In this document: positions 46,260 to 57,414 of the stretch, in pieces
How positions within the stretch are numbered: position 1 is the first letter of the stretch
Layout of the letters: every line of letters begins with the position of its first letter
Source: Ursus arctos
Taxonomy: Eukaryota > Chordata > Mammalia > Carnivora > Ursidae
DNA: 64,000 nt
Direction: 5' to 3'
Assembly: GCF_023065955.2 (NCBI RefSeq)
Contig: NC_079873.1
Location: 95,952,128 to 96,016,127 of the forward strand
Translations under genes and position numbers: made by a program
The notes under the pieces: generated by a model
The model's database searches: none
What the model saw: the letters and a program-made list of their open reading frames with translations, nothing else
What the model was told of the DNA's origin: nothing

Positions 46260-47530
46260 AGAGACTTCTGGAGCTAGCTAAGAGGAGTAAGTCACTCTAG
46301 TCTATTTCTCCAGTTAAATTACAACTAAAACTACTGCGTGGGATACAAAAAGCAACTGCCTGAAGATGTTAAAAAGGAAATAATGGCAGAGAGGTTGTTT
46401 TTTCACTGCTCTTGTTTCTGTACATTTTTCCCTTCTTTATCACTTGGCTTTAACTCAAGGGTGAACCAAATTCCTGAACTGCACTTTGAGTTCACAAAGC
46501 AAAATCCATGAAAGAAACTGTCTCCTTTACCCAGGGGACTAGGAAAAGGGGACCCTGCAAGTCAGAGAGTGTATGAAAAATCCCACATTCCTTCTTTCCG
46601 TCCTTCCCTCCTTCCTTCCCTCCCTCCTTCCCTCCCTCCTTCCTTCTTTCCTTCCTTCCTCTCTCTCTCTTTCTCTCTTTCTTTCTTCCTCTTGGTCTCT
46701 TTCTGTCCTGTCTCTCTCTCTCTCTCTCTTTCTTTTCCTTTTTTTTCTACCTTGGCCTTGCCCTGAGGCATATTTCAGAGAAGAAGCTGTACAACTTCAG
46801 TGACATTAGAGGAAGAAACATAGGTGCCTAATGTCCTGAGAAAAAAATCTGCTTCTTGTTAGCTAAAGGAACCTGAAAAAGGAACCCCTGTGATCCAAAG
46901 AGGTGACAGGTGGTATCCTGTCGGAAGATAGAATGAAAGAACGGATCTCCAAATTCTTTGTGTAAATCAGTTAAGTCGTAGGCTCTTCCCCAACCTATGC
47001 AAACATGGAACAGACCCAAAGAAAACAAAGGCTTTAAGAATGGAACTGGAATACACAATGCCATTCAAGTCTCAAACGAACTGCTGAGATGTTTTGTTCA
47101 TGTGCAGGATTGATCTGAAGAGTATAGTGAAGACTTTGAAAACCCAACAAACATAAAATGAGAAAGAACTTATAATCTACACATAACCAGGTTAATTGCC
47201 TGATAAAACAAAAAACCCAAATCAACATTCTCAAGAGAATTTTAACAGGATGCAGACCTTTAACAACATAATATTCAAGATCCAAGATATAGTCTCAAAT
47301 TACTTGTCATATAAAAAGCCAGGAAAATGTGGCCAGTTCTCAGGGGAAAAAGAAAATCAACAGATGCTAACCCTAAAATGACCTATGATGGAAATGTAGA
47401 GTAAAGCCCTCAAAGCAGCTATTTTAACCATGCTTCATGAGAAAAAGGTGAATACTGTTAAAATGAATGGAGAGGGAATAGTTGTCAGCAGAGAATTATA
47501 AACTATGAAAAAAAATAGAAATTTTTTGAG
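46260..47530 (+). mobile_element. ancient L1 5'UTR, sense
   Basis: The right part reads 'aagaaaatcaacagatgcta', 'aaagcagctattttaaccat' and 'gaaaaaaaatagaaa', a close match in order to the L1M 5'UTR segment before ORF1. It is the only L1 piece in the window on the + strand. A pyrimidine microsatellite (46586-46750) is embedded. Boundaries are uncertain, and the left part is assigned only by continuity. Confidence 0.6.
46586..46750. repeat. polypyrimidine (CCTT/CT)n tract
   Basis: About 165 bases of almost pure C and T on the + strand in TTCC, CCCT and TC units. The matching open frames on both strands (46562-46803) are low-complexity translations, not genes. Confidence 0.95.
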
Positions 47531-47879
47531 TTTCTTGACAGTGTGCTTAGAAAATTATTTTACGGTAAATTCCATTTTCAAAATTTTTGGTGTTTATACA
47601 AGAACATTATAGTAATTTAGCCTTCAACGCTGTGGAAGTGAACAGTGAGGAGAAATATAATGCAGGATTGAGAGAATTGTTCTGAATTAAGCTTTAGTTT
47701 TAACTTGAAGCAGCCTAGGTAGGCATTGGACCAGAGATGTCAAGCATGAATTTTTATGTAAAAGTATGGTATTCAGGAATGAAGATATGAAAGGAAGAGT
47801 CCTTTGTATATAGTGGTATTTAGAGCCATTGCATTTGTTGAAATCACATAACAGAAAAGTATAGATATAATGAGAGGAC

Positions 47880-48620
47880 ATTCCAGGAATAATTGTAGTG
47901 CACTCAATTAGAAGAGGCAGGCCAAGGAAATAAATATTTGGAGAAGCCAGAGACTAGGAAGAAAGCCAGAAGACTGTGGTGTCATGGAGAGCAAATGAAG
48001 ACTGAATTTCGAGAATGAGATAGTAATGAAGTCTTTTTTTTTTTTTTAAGATTTATTATTTATTTATTTGACAGAGAGAGAGCCAGACAGCGAGAGAGGG
48101 AACACAAGCAGGGGGAGTGGGAGAGGAAGAAGCAGGCTCATAGCGGAGGAGCCTGATGTGGGGCTCGATCCCAGGACCCTGGGATCATGACCTGAGCCGA
48201 GGGCAGATGCTTCACAACGGAACCACCCTGGCACCCCAGTAATCAAGTCTTTAATGCTGCCGGAGAGGTGAGAAGATAAGGACTGGGAGGGAGCCATTGG
48301 ATTTAACTAAATGAAGGTCGTTGTTGACATTGAGAGGAGTAGATTCCATGCGTTGGTAAAAGACTGGGAGGTGAGAAATATTAGCTACTATTTAAAAAAA
48401 ATAATGAGTATTAGCCCAGTTTTGAGAAAAATTGCTGAGAAGCAGAGAAATGACAAAGTTAGCTAGAAAAGAACCTGCAGTCAAGGGAAGTATCACAGGA
48501 TGCTGAAACTGGATGGACCCAAGTAGAAAAACTGAAGTCAAGATAGGGAAAGTTGACAAGCTCAAAATTTATTTCTTAAACAAAATTTTAAAAGGCAATG
48601 TGTTTACTTGTTTATTTTTC
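47880..48620 (+). mobile_element. L2 LINE internal fragment, split by a SINE
   Basis: Before the SINE: 'tggagaagccagagactagg' and 'agaatgagatagtaatgaag'. After it: 'ggtgagaagataaggactgg', 'gagccattggatttaactaa' and 'gaaggtcgttgttgacattg'. The second group matches a conserved L2 segment ('gagatgaggactgagaa...attggatttggc...ggtcattggtgacctt'). Confidence 0.65.
48037..48237 (-). mobile_element. CAN-SINE, young form
   Basis: Antisense copy inserted in L2. The duplications are 'agtaatgaagtcttt' (48022-48036) and 'agtaatcaagtcttt' (48238-48252), with one mismatch. The minus frame 48064-48297 is read through it. Confidence 0.96.
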
Positions 48621-48744
48621 TGCCTTCTCAAATAAACAAATTCAGAAGATTAAACTACACCACAAATAGTAGCATCACTGTAAAGAGGAAAATACCCTTC
48701 TGTGGGCTTCTCCTAAGAGCACACAATTAGAGTGCAGTTTACAA

Positions 48745-48870
48745 CTTTGGATATTTACTAACAACTAGCTATGTGATAGGCACTGTTGGAAATCCCAAAT
48801 AACTATAATATCCATCTTCTGTCCTCAAAGGGTATAAACTGACTGTAGTTCTTTATGGGGTAAATAAGAT
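48745..48870 (-). mobile_element. probable L2 3'-end fragment, antisense
   Basis: 'gatatttactaacaactagc', 'tgtgataggcactgttggaa' and 'tctgtcctcaaagggtataa' follow the reverse complement of the L2 terminus. Confidence 0.5.
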
Positions 48871-48964
48871 GTACATAAATAACTACCTCAAAAGAGAATT
48901 AATCCTATATCATCTTATCTTTTTTATAGCATTGCTTTCATTCTGCTTGTTCTGTAACAGTGAG

Positions 48965-49094
48965 ATAACTCTCTCTTCCAATAGACTGTGAGCCCTTGAA
49001 GGGCAAAAACTATGTCCTGTCATCTGTGTGAGTTTTCTTTCACTCACCCTCAGTACTCAGTACATATTTGTACATAATAGGAACTTACTACCTT
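48965..49094 (+). mobile_element. L2 LINE 3' end, sense, interrupted by a SINE
   Basis: 'gactgtgagcccttgaaggg', 'caaaaactatgtcctgtcat' and 'cagtactcagtacatatttg' match the L2 3' end. The sequence stops where the SINE entered. Confidence 0.7.
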
Positions 49095-49300
49095 ATTTTT
49101 TTAAAAAGATTTATTTATTTGAGAGAGAGCACGTGTGAGTGCACTGGGGAGGGGCAGAGGGAGAGGGAGAGAGAGAATCTCAAGCAGACTCCACTGAGCA
49201 CAGAACCCAATGCAAGACTCAATCTCATGACCCTGAGATTATGACCTGAGCGAAAACCAAGAGTCGGGCACTCAACCAACTGTGCCACCCCAGGCGCCCC
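49095..49300 (-). mobile_element. CAN-SINE
   Basis: Antisense copy with head ending 'gccaccccaggcgcccc'. 'aggaacttac' is present on both sides (about 49079-49088 and 49301-49310) as the duplication. Confidence 0.93.
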
Positions 49301-49694
49301 AGGAACTTACATTATTGACTTACATTTAATTGGTGAATTAAAATTACAGTGAACATACAATGAAACTGTTGGCTAGATTAATATAATGTTCTACCACAAA
49401 CACTTTTCATTATGAATATAGAATTTACCAATAAATAATTTTCTTAATACATTAACAAGAAAGACATTTTTTTCTGTAAGTAGCAGGTCCATAACTAATA
49501 TCACTTTGACTCCAGTTAGAAACTTACAATATGCTTAAGGTCGTTTAGATGTCTCCTCACCACAACCCCTAGACCTATTCAAAAGTCTCTGCACAGATTC
49601 ACATACCCACACCATTCTTATGACAAGGTGGACTATGTATTTGCAGTTCCCTTCATTCAGTGTAGGAAGTTTCTCCAATTAAGAATCTCAATTA

Positions 49695-49884
49695 GGGGCG
49701 CCTGGGTGGCTCGGTTGGTTAAGCGTCTGCCTTCGGCTCAGGTCATGATCCTAGGGTCTTGGGGTCGAGCCCCACATCAGGCTCCTTGCTCAGTGGGAAG
49801 CCTGCTTCTCCCTCTCCATCTGCCTTCTCCTTCTCCTGCTTGTGCTCTCTCTCTCTGTGTCAAATGAATAATTTTTTTTTAAAA
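49695..49884 (+). mobile_element. CAN-SINE
   Basis: Sense copy starting 'ggggcgcctgggtggctcgg' with (CT)n and tail 'caaatgaata' plus a T/A run. Flanks 'aagaatctca' and 'aagagtctca' are a duplication with one mismatch. Frame 49628-49867 is read through it. Confidence 0.94.
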
Positions 49885-49899
49885 AGAGTCTCAGATAAT

Positions 49900-52800
49900 A
49901 ATGCTATATTGCATAATAAAAATCTGTTAAGAGAATAGACCTCATCTTAAGTGTTCTTAGCACAAGGAAATAAAGGTTTTTTAAAAGAATCTGTCACTGA
50001 GTAGATTGGTTGGAAATGTAGGTATTACTTTTGCTTTTTTCAAACCATTCCTCTAAGCTCTCACCTGCTTCCAGTCATCTTATGTTTTTCATTTACCTGT
50101 TTTCTAAAGCACAGAGATTTATGTCACTCATTATTTTCTATCAACTGACTGGCTGGCATTGTATATATAAAGCAATCAGTGAATGTATTAATTTTTTTTT
50201 CTATATTTGGCCAAATGAAATGTGGTGTCACATGAAAATAGCCAATAATCCATCTCTGAGTTTAGTGAAAGTTCTTGGTTCAGGAAGAAATTGGAAATTT
50301 AAAATCAGGCTCCCCCTTAATGAATGAGACAGAATTTACTAAAGCTTCCTTTTTCTGAGCTATAGATTAAGGAAATTGTAAGTATGAAAAGGGTTAAAAT
50401 AAAATGGCATGAATAAAATAAATATGGTTTAGCCATTGTTGAAGTGAATTGATAAAAGGGCAAAAAGAACGAATTTATTTGAAAATTTAAGGTGAATCTT
50501 CCCTATGACTTCTAACTGCTCTGAGACAAAATGGGGAGATTTCCTAATCCTCTTAACACAAGTTTATCTGTGAAACAGCAGGCTTACTCATGGCGCTCTC
50601 AGATAAGTGAATTTAAAGACATATGTTAGAAGGTGGGCAGGAGAATGGATTTGGAATCATAAGAATTCTGTTTCAAGATGGAATCTGATGAGCTGCTATT
50701 TACATAAGTGCTTCCTGGTGCTTATTTGAGTCTTTCTTGGGGGAGGGGTAGGAATGTCAGGACAAACTCCAAGTGTATGAGAGCTAAAAACTTCTGCAGG
50801 ATGCTGGCAGAACGGTTGGGACTGGAGGCAAAGGTAGTTTCCAGATGGGACTACTACTCAGTATGAATGAATCTGCTGCCTTTATCAAGCAAAACCAGGT
50901 TGGGGATTTTATGTCTTTCTGAGGGATTAGTGAATAGAGATGACTAGGAAGCTTCACACTTCCATTTAACAACTTTCATATTTAAATGTTCAGACAGAAT
51001 TGTGTTGGATATCCTTGGAGTTTTCCATGTCTTTGAACTTTACTAAGGTCAGAAAGAGCTTGTAGGCCCATTTTTTTTTTAAAAAAAATGGGTCCCTGTT
51101 GCCCTCCCTCTAGCACAAACCATTTCTCCATTTTGTTACCGAGGGGTGAGTACTTTCTCTTTCTTCAAATACCCTAAATTATTCTGTGTTCAGAAATTAA
51201 GCTGTACTAAAGAAAGACAGTTTAGGAAAGGAACCATCATGGAAACGTTTTATCAAAATATCTGGATGGGAAATGGGTGTAATGTTCATTGATAGTAGCT
51301 CGGTCTTCCTTTTGAATAAATTAGTTTAATCTTGGTCTTGCAAAGATAGCAAAATTTTAATTACCTAGAGTGCAATTAATAGGACATTTTAGTTAAGTGA
51401 ATTTGAGGAGATTTTAAAGTTTGAAAGCAGGAGGCAAAGCATAATAAAACAAGCTCATAGTAGACTGTACCAGAACACCATTGAGCATTCGCCCAGGTTT
51501 AGCAGTAACATGCTTTTGGGAAAATGTCGTCAGATTAGAAATAGTGATATTTAATTTCCTTTCCAAAAATCGGAATGGTGACATTTTGCATAAGCAAGCA
51601 TTTAATACCTATCTTACAAATGACTTGGGCTCCAAAATTCATTCGTAATAGAGTGGCTTGTTTCTATGGCAAAATGAGTTCTGAGTTTTAATGTTCTCAG
51701 TGCTTGGTGCTTAGGCTTTTAAGATTTATCCAACAATATACTTGAAATGTCTACTTATAGGAGTATTTCGATAATACCTAACTGTCAGTGTGATTTATTT
51801 CTATGGCTAAAGCCAGTTTGAGTTACGATTTAGGATATCATAAATGCTTGTGGTCAACCCTTAAAATAACAAATAGTCCAGCCTGACAATGCCATGGCTG
51901 GAATAAGATAGCGTTGGAAAAACAAACTTGGACGTGTAGAATTGGGTGAAATTGTGGCAAGTCTCAAAGCTGAGCCCAAGAGATCTGCTGCTAAATTCAT
52001 CTTCTAAACAGTCCCAACTCTACCCTGTAGATGTCTGTTGAAAACCTTCTCCAGGTTTTGCTTCTGTAAGTGAGGGGGAACAACTGCATGTGTCTCCCAA
52101 ATATATTGGAGAAGTGAGAGATTTGTGTATCTTGTTCATTAGCAAAAGCCCGGCGTCCAGCACAGCGTTCAGCAAATAATCTATGCAAATATCAACTCGA
52201 GGACTGACTAGATTGGAGAGTTGTCAAATGAAGAGGTGGCACAGAGAGGATCAAAGTGGAGTTCTGAGCCAGGATGACTTTAATTCGGTTGACAGTTTAG
52301 GTCTCATATCTGAGGATGCCTCCTAGTGGGGAATATAGAGTGATCTGTGGACCCTGGTTGAGCGTAACACCCATACCTAACCCCCATGACAAAAATTAGG
52401 TAGATTGGTTGAGCTGTCGTTTGCGGAACCTGGCACTCCCTGTTCATAACTCATGATGTTATTCTCATCTGATGACATAATACGTTACTGTTTTAGTTTC
52501 TGTGAATTCGATATAAGATGATACAAAGTACTTTAGAGCTGTGTCTCTCTGATAAAATAAACAAAGCTCCAAAATAGCTGGTCATTTGAGTAAATTGTAT
52601 ATGAAATTCAGTAATGCTGAATATGTGGGATGGTATAGACAAAACATTTAAGCAGTTAATTAAAATTTGGTTAAAAATTAACAGGTGGTTCAGCATCAAA
52701 ATATAATGCAGATGTCTCTATTTGGAACTATCATTATAAAGAAGCAAATTAGAAAGCTTTTGTGTCCTTTACATGCTATAATAGGAAAGGAAACAAGATT

Positions 52801-54300
52801 CCCAACTTTAAAGTAGAAACATCATTTCGAATATAGATTCTACAATAGATTCAGTTTGTTTCTTTGATATCTTTTTTCTTTTACTTAAATATGTTTATCA
52901 GCATACTTATTGCTGCAATTACAAAAATTAAGTAGCTAAAATAGTATGGATATTTTACTGTCTCACTTAAAACATGCAAAATCAAGAGACACCAAGTATT
53001 GGTTAAGAGATTTTGTAATGTCATTAAGGATCCAAGTTCATTCCTTCTCTTCTGATAACCTTAGCAATTTGACTACTGATGTTTGCAAAATGGTTGCAGC
53101 AGTTTGTGACCCAGCCATCACATTTCACATATTGTATTCTGCAAATCCTTTTTTTGTGAGCAAGTAAATCTATCCTGGAACACCTACTCGTATTTCTCTA
53201 GGAAGAAAAATAGAATTACCTTGATTGGCTTGGACTCATCCCGATTTATCCCGAGACTGGAGAGAGCAGATCCCTGAAGCATTTGGCCACATAATAGCTG
53301 AGTGAAGTTGGGATATGGGTCACAAGAAATAAGGAGTAAATGTTTGCTGGGTAGGCAAACAATAGGATAACTAGTAGTACATGAGATTGCATATTATGTT
53401 AGCCACATGGATCTTTTATGAAGCCATTGGTTCTGTTTTTAAAGAAACCCCTGGGGCCAGCATAGCATTTATAGTTGCATGTTTATGCCTGAAAAACTTT
53501 TAAGCCACAAGTTCATCAGTTATTAAACAGAGTACGTAAGCCAAAGGAAAAAAATAGACCCCTGTAAATATCTTAAAAGGAATCCTCCATTTTAAGGAAT
53601 ATAAATGCTGGTATTTCAAATTGATGAAGGATGAAATGGAATGGTTTTTATGACTCAGCCTTCGTGATGTCTGTCAATTCCAGGAGACAATTTTTTATTG
53701 TTCTTTTTTGATAGATCGATCAGTTTATTAATGGGATTAAAAATAGTCTTGATTTTGTTTTTAGTATAAATGAAAGCAGTGTGATGTTAAAATCGTTGAA
53801 TGTGAGGAGTGGATTTGGCATTAGGTCAAGAGCAGGATTTGTGCTTGAGCAGTTGGAAATACAGGGAAAAGACCAAAAGTGCTGTATCACTGTTTATTCC
53901 TATATTCTTTTTTCTTGTTCCCACCACTACCAAATCTTTTATAAAAAATAATAAACTGCCTATTTAATGGTGGCATAGCCACTCAATACTGATTTGTAAT
54001 ATTAAGCATACAGGCTGTGAGAGGAGGAAGTGAAATTTTCCTTTTCTTGAGAATGTTAACACAAGCTCTGTCAAGAATGGCCTTACCTAGAAATAGTAAA
54101 AATCTTCATATATATTTGACCTCTAAAAATCCCTATATGCTTCACACAGCCCTTATATGACACTACGCTTCTCCCTTTGTTTAAATTTTTTGCAACTAGA
54201 AGGTTTTTTACAGAGGTCTCTTGCATGTTGTTCCCTCAGAAGATAAGGAAAAAGTGAGTCAAAAGGGATGAAGATTGAAAGGATTTGAGCCAGAAGAAGA
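49900..54300. other. longest unique stretch, no recognised gene or repeat
   Basis: About 4.4 kb with no SINE or recognisable L1, unlike most of the window. A small 'cccggcgtccagcacagcgttc' segment near 52148-52170 may be an L2/MIR remnant. All frames are under 100 codons and lack motifs. Confidence 0.55.
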
Positions 54301-54309
54301 GAGAAGATA

Positions 54310-54430
54310 ATCCTAGAATCATAAAGTAAGAGAAATAGTAGACATGATGTAGTTGAATCCAAGTCTTTTAGTTGACAGATGGCTTGTGGGTGATACTTAG
54401 AAGGGGCAACTGGCTTGACAAGGCTCACAC
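54310..54430. mobile_element. ancient interspersed repeat fragment (family not named)
   Basis: 'cctagaatcataaagtaaga', 'gacatgatgtagttgaatcc' and 'ggcttgacaaggctcacac' follow a common mammalian repeat with 'agagatcatctagtccaacc' and 'gacttgcccaaggtcacac' blocks. Related pieces occur at about 60735-60830 and 63830-63880. Confidence 0.45.
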
Positions 54431-54982
54431 GTCTCATTCTCAAAAGATCTGGTAGAAGAACTTGGGTCTTCCTGACTCTCAGGCATTTCCGTCACTCTCT
54501 TCACTGATTTATCAAGGACTTCCTGAGTATCCAATACATATTGCTGCTGCAGTAGCATCTGAGCTTTTACAGAGGCGGCCCCTCTGCATGAAAGAGCAGC
54601 AGCTGCAGGAATCTGACACCAGCAAGCAAAAACGCACTGCGGTAACTGAGCCCAGAAGGAGTCCTTCCTCCAGCAAACCTCCTTGGCAGGCTGCAGAATG
54701 AGTCATCAGTTGACATTGGTGAATAAAGTAATCGCACGGATAGATTTTCTTTTCTTTCCCCATTTTTTTCCTTTTAGCAGATTCACTAATTATCTTTTCA
54801 TATACATAGTGGGGTAGTGACAGTAATATCTGCCTTATTAATGTCTTTTTCACACCTAAAGTGTCAAGATCATCACAAATAAATTTCTGTTATTCCCAGA
54901 AAAGATTAGGAAAAACATAGGAAGCAAAATCTTGAATGAAAGTCTGAATGACATGGAGATTTTATGCTTTCCTTTTATTCTT

Positions 54983-55200
54983 TTTTAAAGGTTTTTTTTT
55001 TTTTTAAAGATTTGTTTATTTATGTTAGAGAAAGAGAAAGTGCAAGCTCAGGGAGGGACAGAGGGAGAGAGAGGGAGAATCCTCAGGCAGACTCCCCACT
55101 GAGTGCAGAGCCCAACGTGGGACTGGATCCCAGGACCCTGAGATCAGGACCTGAGCCAAAATCAAGAGTCGGACGTTCAACCGAGTCACCCAAGCACTCC
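54983..55200 (-). mobile_element. CAN-SINE
   Basis: Antisense copy ending 'gagtcacccaagcactcc', flanked by 'tgctttccttttattctt' (54965-54982) and 'tgctttcgttttattctt' (55201-55218), with one mismatch. The 102-codon frame at 54964-55272 is read through it. Confidence 0.95.
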
Positions 55201-55219
55201 TGCTTTCGTTTTATTCTTG

Positions 55220-55950
55220 AACAACGGTGTTATGATTACGACATTATAAGTGGCACTACCCATGTGTTTTAAATTGTCAGGTGCAGGGGAAAAAAGAAAT
55301 TCTTATATGAACTTTAAGGCAACAATAATTAAAATGTCTCTCATTTTAATTTTTTTCTGTAAGAAGACCTGCCGTTGATCTTCTTTTTTCATTTGTTTAC
55401 TAAAATTACTAATGAAACTTTACTTTGTTAATAGTTGTTATCTCCATATTGCAGTTTTATTTTACACATTGTGTAACACAAAGAAGCTGGCCATTTTATG
55501 GATGAGCATGTATTTTCCTTAGGGTTTTCATAGCCATTAAAACTCTGGCCCCTGAAGTTTCTGTGCAGGGAGTGATTATTTGTAGACCCAGATCCATAAT
55601 TTGCAGTTTATGTTCTCATGTCCTAGAGCAACCAAAGCTCATATTATGCAGAGTGTCTGAGGATTACTTTTTTCATACCTTCTCTCAGCTATCGGAAAAT
55701 TTCCAAGGTAGTTTCAGTGGGCTAGCCAATATCGTAGGAGTTAATTGCCATTACTTAAGCCAGATTTCTAAGAAGCCATGCTGTTTAAAGAAAAGAAGAG
55801 AAAGAATACAGACAACTAAAGATGGGGAATATTTGAGAAACATAACTGAATTCTTTAAGTGTAAATTATTGGAACTAGTTTCGATGTGAAACATGTTGGC
55901 AAGATCTCTATCTCACATGAAGTTTCTAATACAGCAAAGGTATTGAAATG
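55220..55950. other. no recognised feature
   Basis: Unique DNA up to the EAPP insertion. The 108-codon frame at 55563-55889 has no recognisable domain. Confidence 0.5.
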
Positions 55951-55956
55951 TATAAA

Positions 55957-55968
55957 AAATTGAGTCGA
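55957..55968. repeat. target-site duplication, left (EAPP retrocopy)
   Basis: 'aaattgagtcga' recurs as 'aaattaagtcga' at 57402-57413, directly after the poly(A) run, with one mismatch. Confidence 0.88.
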
Positions 55969-57401
55969 GGGGAGCCTGTGGAGTAAACAGATGCTGTGCA
56001 GACGCTTGTAGTTGGTGTTGGAGGGTGCAGGCCACCGTGAACTGGCTCCAGGATGACTATGCAGTTGAAGAGCCAACGACGAGGAACCCGCTTTGAGCAG
56101 TTCTGAAGATGAAGTGGATGTGCTTTTTTATGGAACTCCTGACCGAAAAGGAAAACTTATCAAAGAATGTCATACTGGAGAAAGTGAATCATCTAGTGAA
56201 GATGAATTTGAAAAAGAAATGGAAGTCAAATTAAATTCCACCATAAAAACAATGGAAGACAAGTTGTCCTCTCTGGAAACAGGGTCTTCCTCAGGAGCTG
56301 GAAAAGTTGGAACAGCTCTGACAAAGTACTATGATGATATATATTTTGATTCTGATTCTGAGGATAAAGACAAAACAGTGCAGGTGACCAAGAAGAAAAA
56401 GGAAAAACAACACAAGATTCCAATAAATGATGGGTTACTATATGATCCTGAAGAAGATAACAGAGTTCAGGCCTGGGTTGATGCACAGAGAAGAAGCTAC
56501 TATGTATACTGTTTTGGAATACAAAGACCACATCAACAACAACAGCCTGTTCCAAATAGTGACGCTATCTTGAATTGTCCTGTCTGCATGACCACACTCT
56601 GTCTTGATTGCCAAAGGCACAAATCCTACCAAACTCAGTATAGAGAAAATTCTGTGATGAATTGTTCTGTCAACAAAGAGGAGGTTATAAGATACAAAAT
56701 CCCAGAGAACAGGAAGAAAAGGCGAGGCCCTAAGAGGATGAGGTCTAACCACGGAGATGCCGCAGAGCACAAGTGGAAGAAATTTACCACCCAGTCATGT
56801 GTACCGAATGTTCCCCTGAAGTGGCAGGCTATGACAAGGATGAAGTCTTTCATTTTTTCAGTGTTTTAGCAAGTCATTCTTAAATAGCTAAGTTGGCATT
56901 TAATTGCTCAATACGGTATAGAAGGCAAATATGGCCAGTTATTTTCCTCCTGCCTATTCATATCAAGTGACATTCTGAGCGGTTATTTGAGGACGCAGTG
57001 TTTATCTTTTTGAAAGAGAATGATTGTCAACCTTCATCCCTCCAGCCCCTTTAATTTTTTTTTCCCCCAGCTTTGATGGGACTGATTATTCATTCCCTTT
57101 TTGAGGGGTATTTGAAAACTATGGGTTTTTTTAATATAGTAAAGCTCTTTAGCATTAAAATGTTTTGGAGTTGGGGCACCTAGGTGGCTCTGTCGTTAAG
57201 TGTCTGCCTTCGGCTCAGGGCGTGATCCCAGGGTTCTGGGATCGAGCCCCTCATCGGGCTCTCTGCTCTGCTGGGAGCCTGCTTCTTCCTCTCCCAATCC
57301 CCCTGCTTGTGTTCCCTCTCTCGCTGGCCGTCTCTCTCTCTGCCAAATAAATAAATAAAATCTTTAAAAAAAATGTTCTGGAGTTGTTAAGTAAAAAAAA
57401 G
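55969..57401 (+). pseudogene. EAPP: EAPP processed pseudogene (E2F-associated phosphoprotein)
   Basis: Intronless copy of the mRNA for EAPP, a nuclear protein that binds E2F factors. Coding similarity starts at 56037, where ATG has become GTG after a kept 'gccacc' Kozak context, and runs to a TAA at 56881-56883. A +1 shift near 56075 breaks the N-terminus. From 56093 (a TTG that is an internal Leu codon in the parent) a 258-codon frame stays open to 56869. It contains the acidic Ser-rich SSSEDEVDV and ESESSSEDEFEKEME blocks, YYDDIYFDSDSEDKD, a KKKKEKQHK basic run, LYDPEEDN, and the Cys motif CPVCMTTLCLDC. A second frameshift near 56780 replaces the normal C-terminus; the true end (VFHFF...LASHS-type) is in another frame. 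ATTAAA at 57154-57159 and poly(A) at 57393-57400 are separated by a later SINE. Confidence 0.94.
57173..57369 (+). mobile_element. CAN-SINE, young form, in the EAPP 3'UTR
   Basis: Sense copy flanked by 'aaaatgttttggagtt' (57157-57172) and 'aaaatgttctggagtt' (57370-57385), a 16-bp duplication with one mismatch. It entered the retrocopy between its poly(A) signal and tail, so it is younger than the retrocopy. Confidence 0.97.
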
Positions 57402-57414
57402 AAATTAAGTCGAC

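Noticed and set aside
46562..46803. Overlapping Ser/Pro/Leu- and Lys/Glu-rich frames on both strands
   Set aside because: Produced by a CT-rich simple repeat; not coding.
3323..57369. tRNA genes suggested by tRNA-like SINE heads
   Set aside because: The A/B-box-like heads belong to full CAN-SINEs with A-rich tails and target duplications; none folds as a free tRNA gene as far as I can see.
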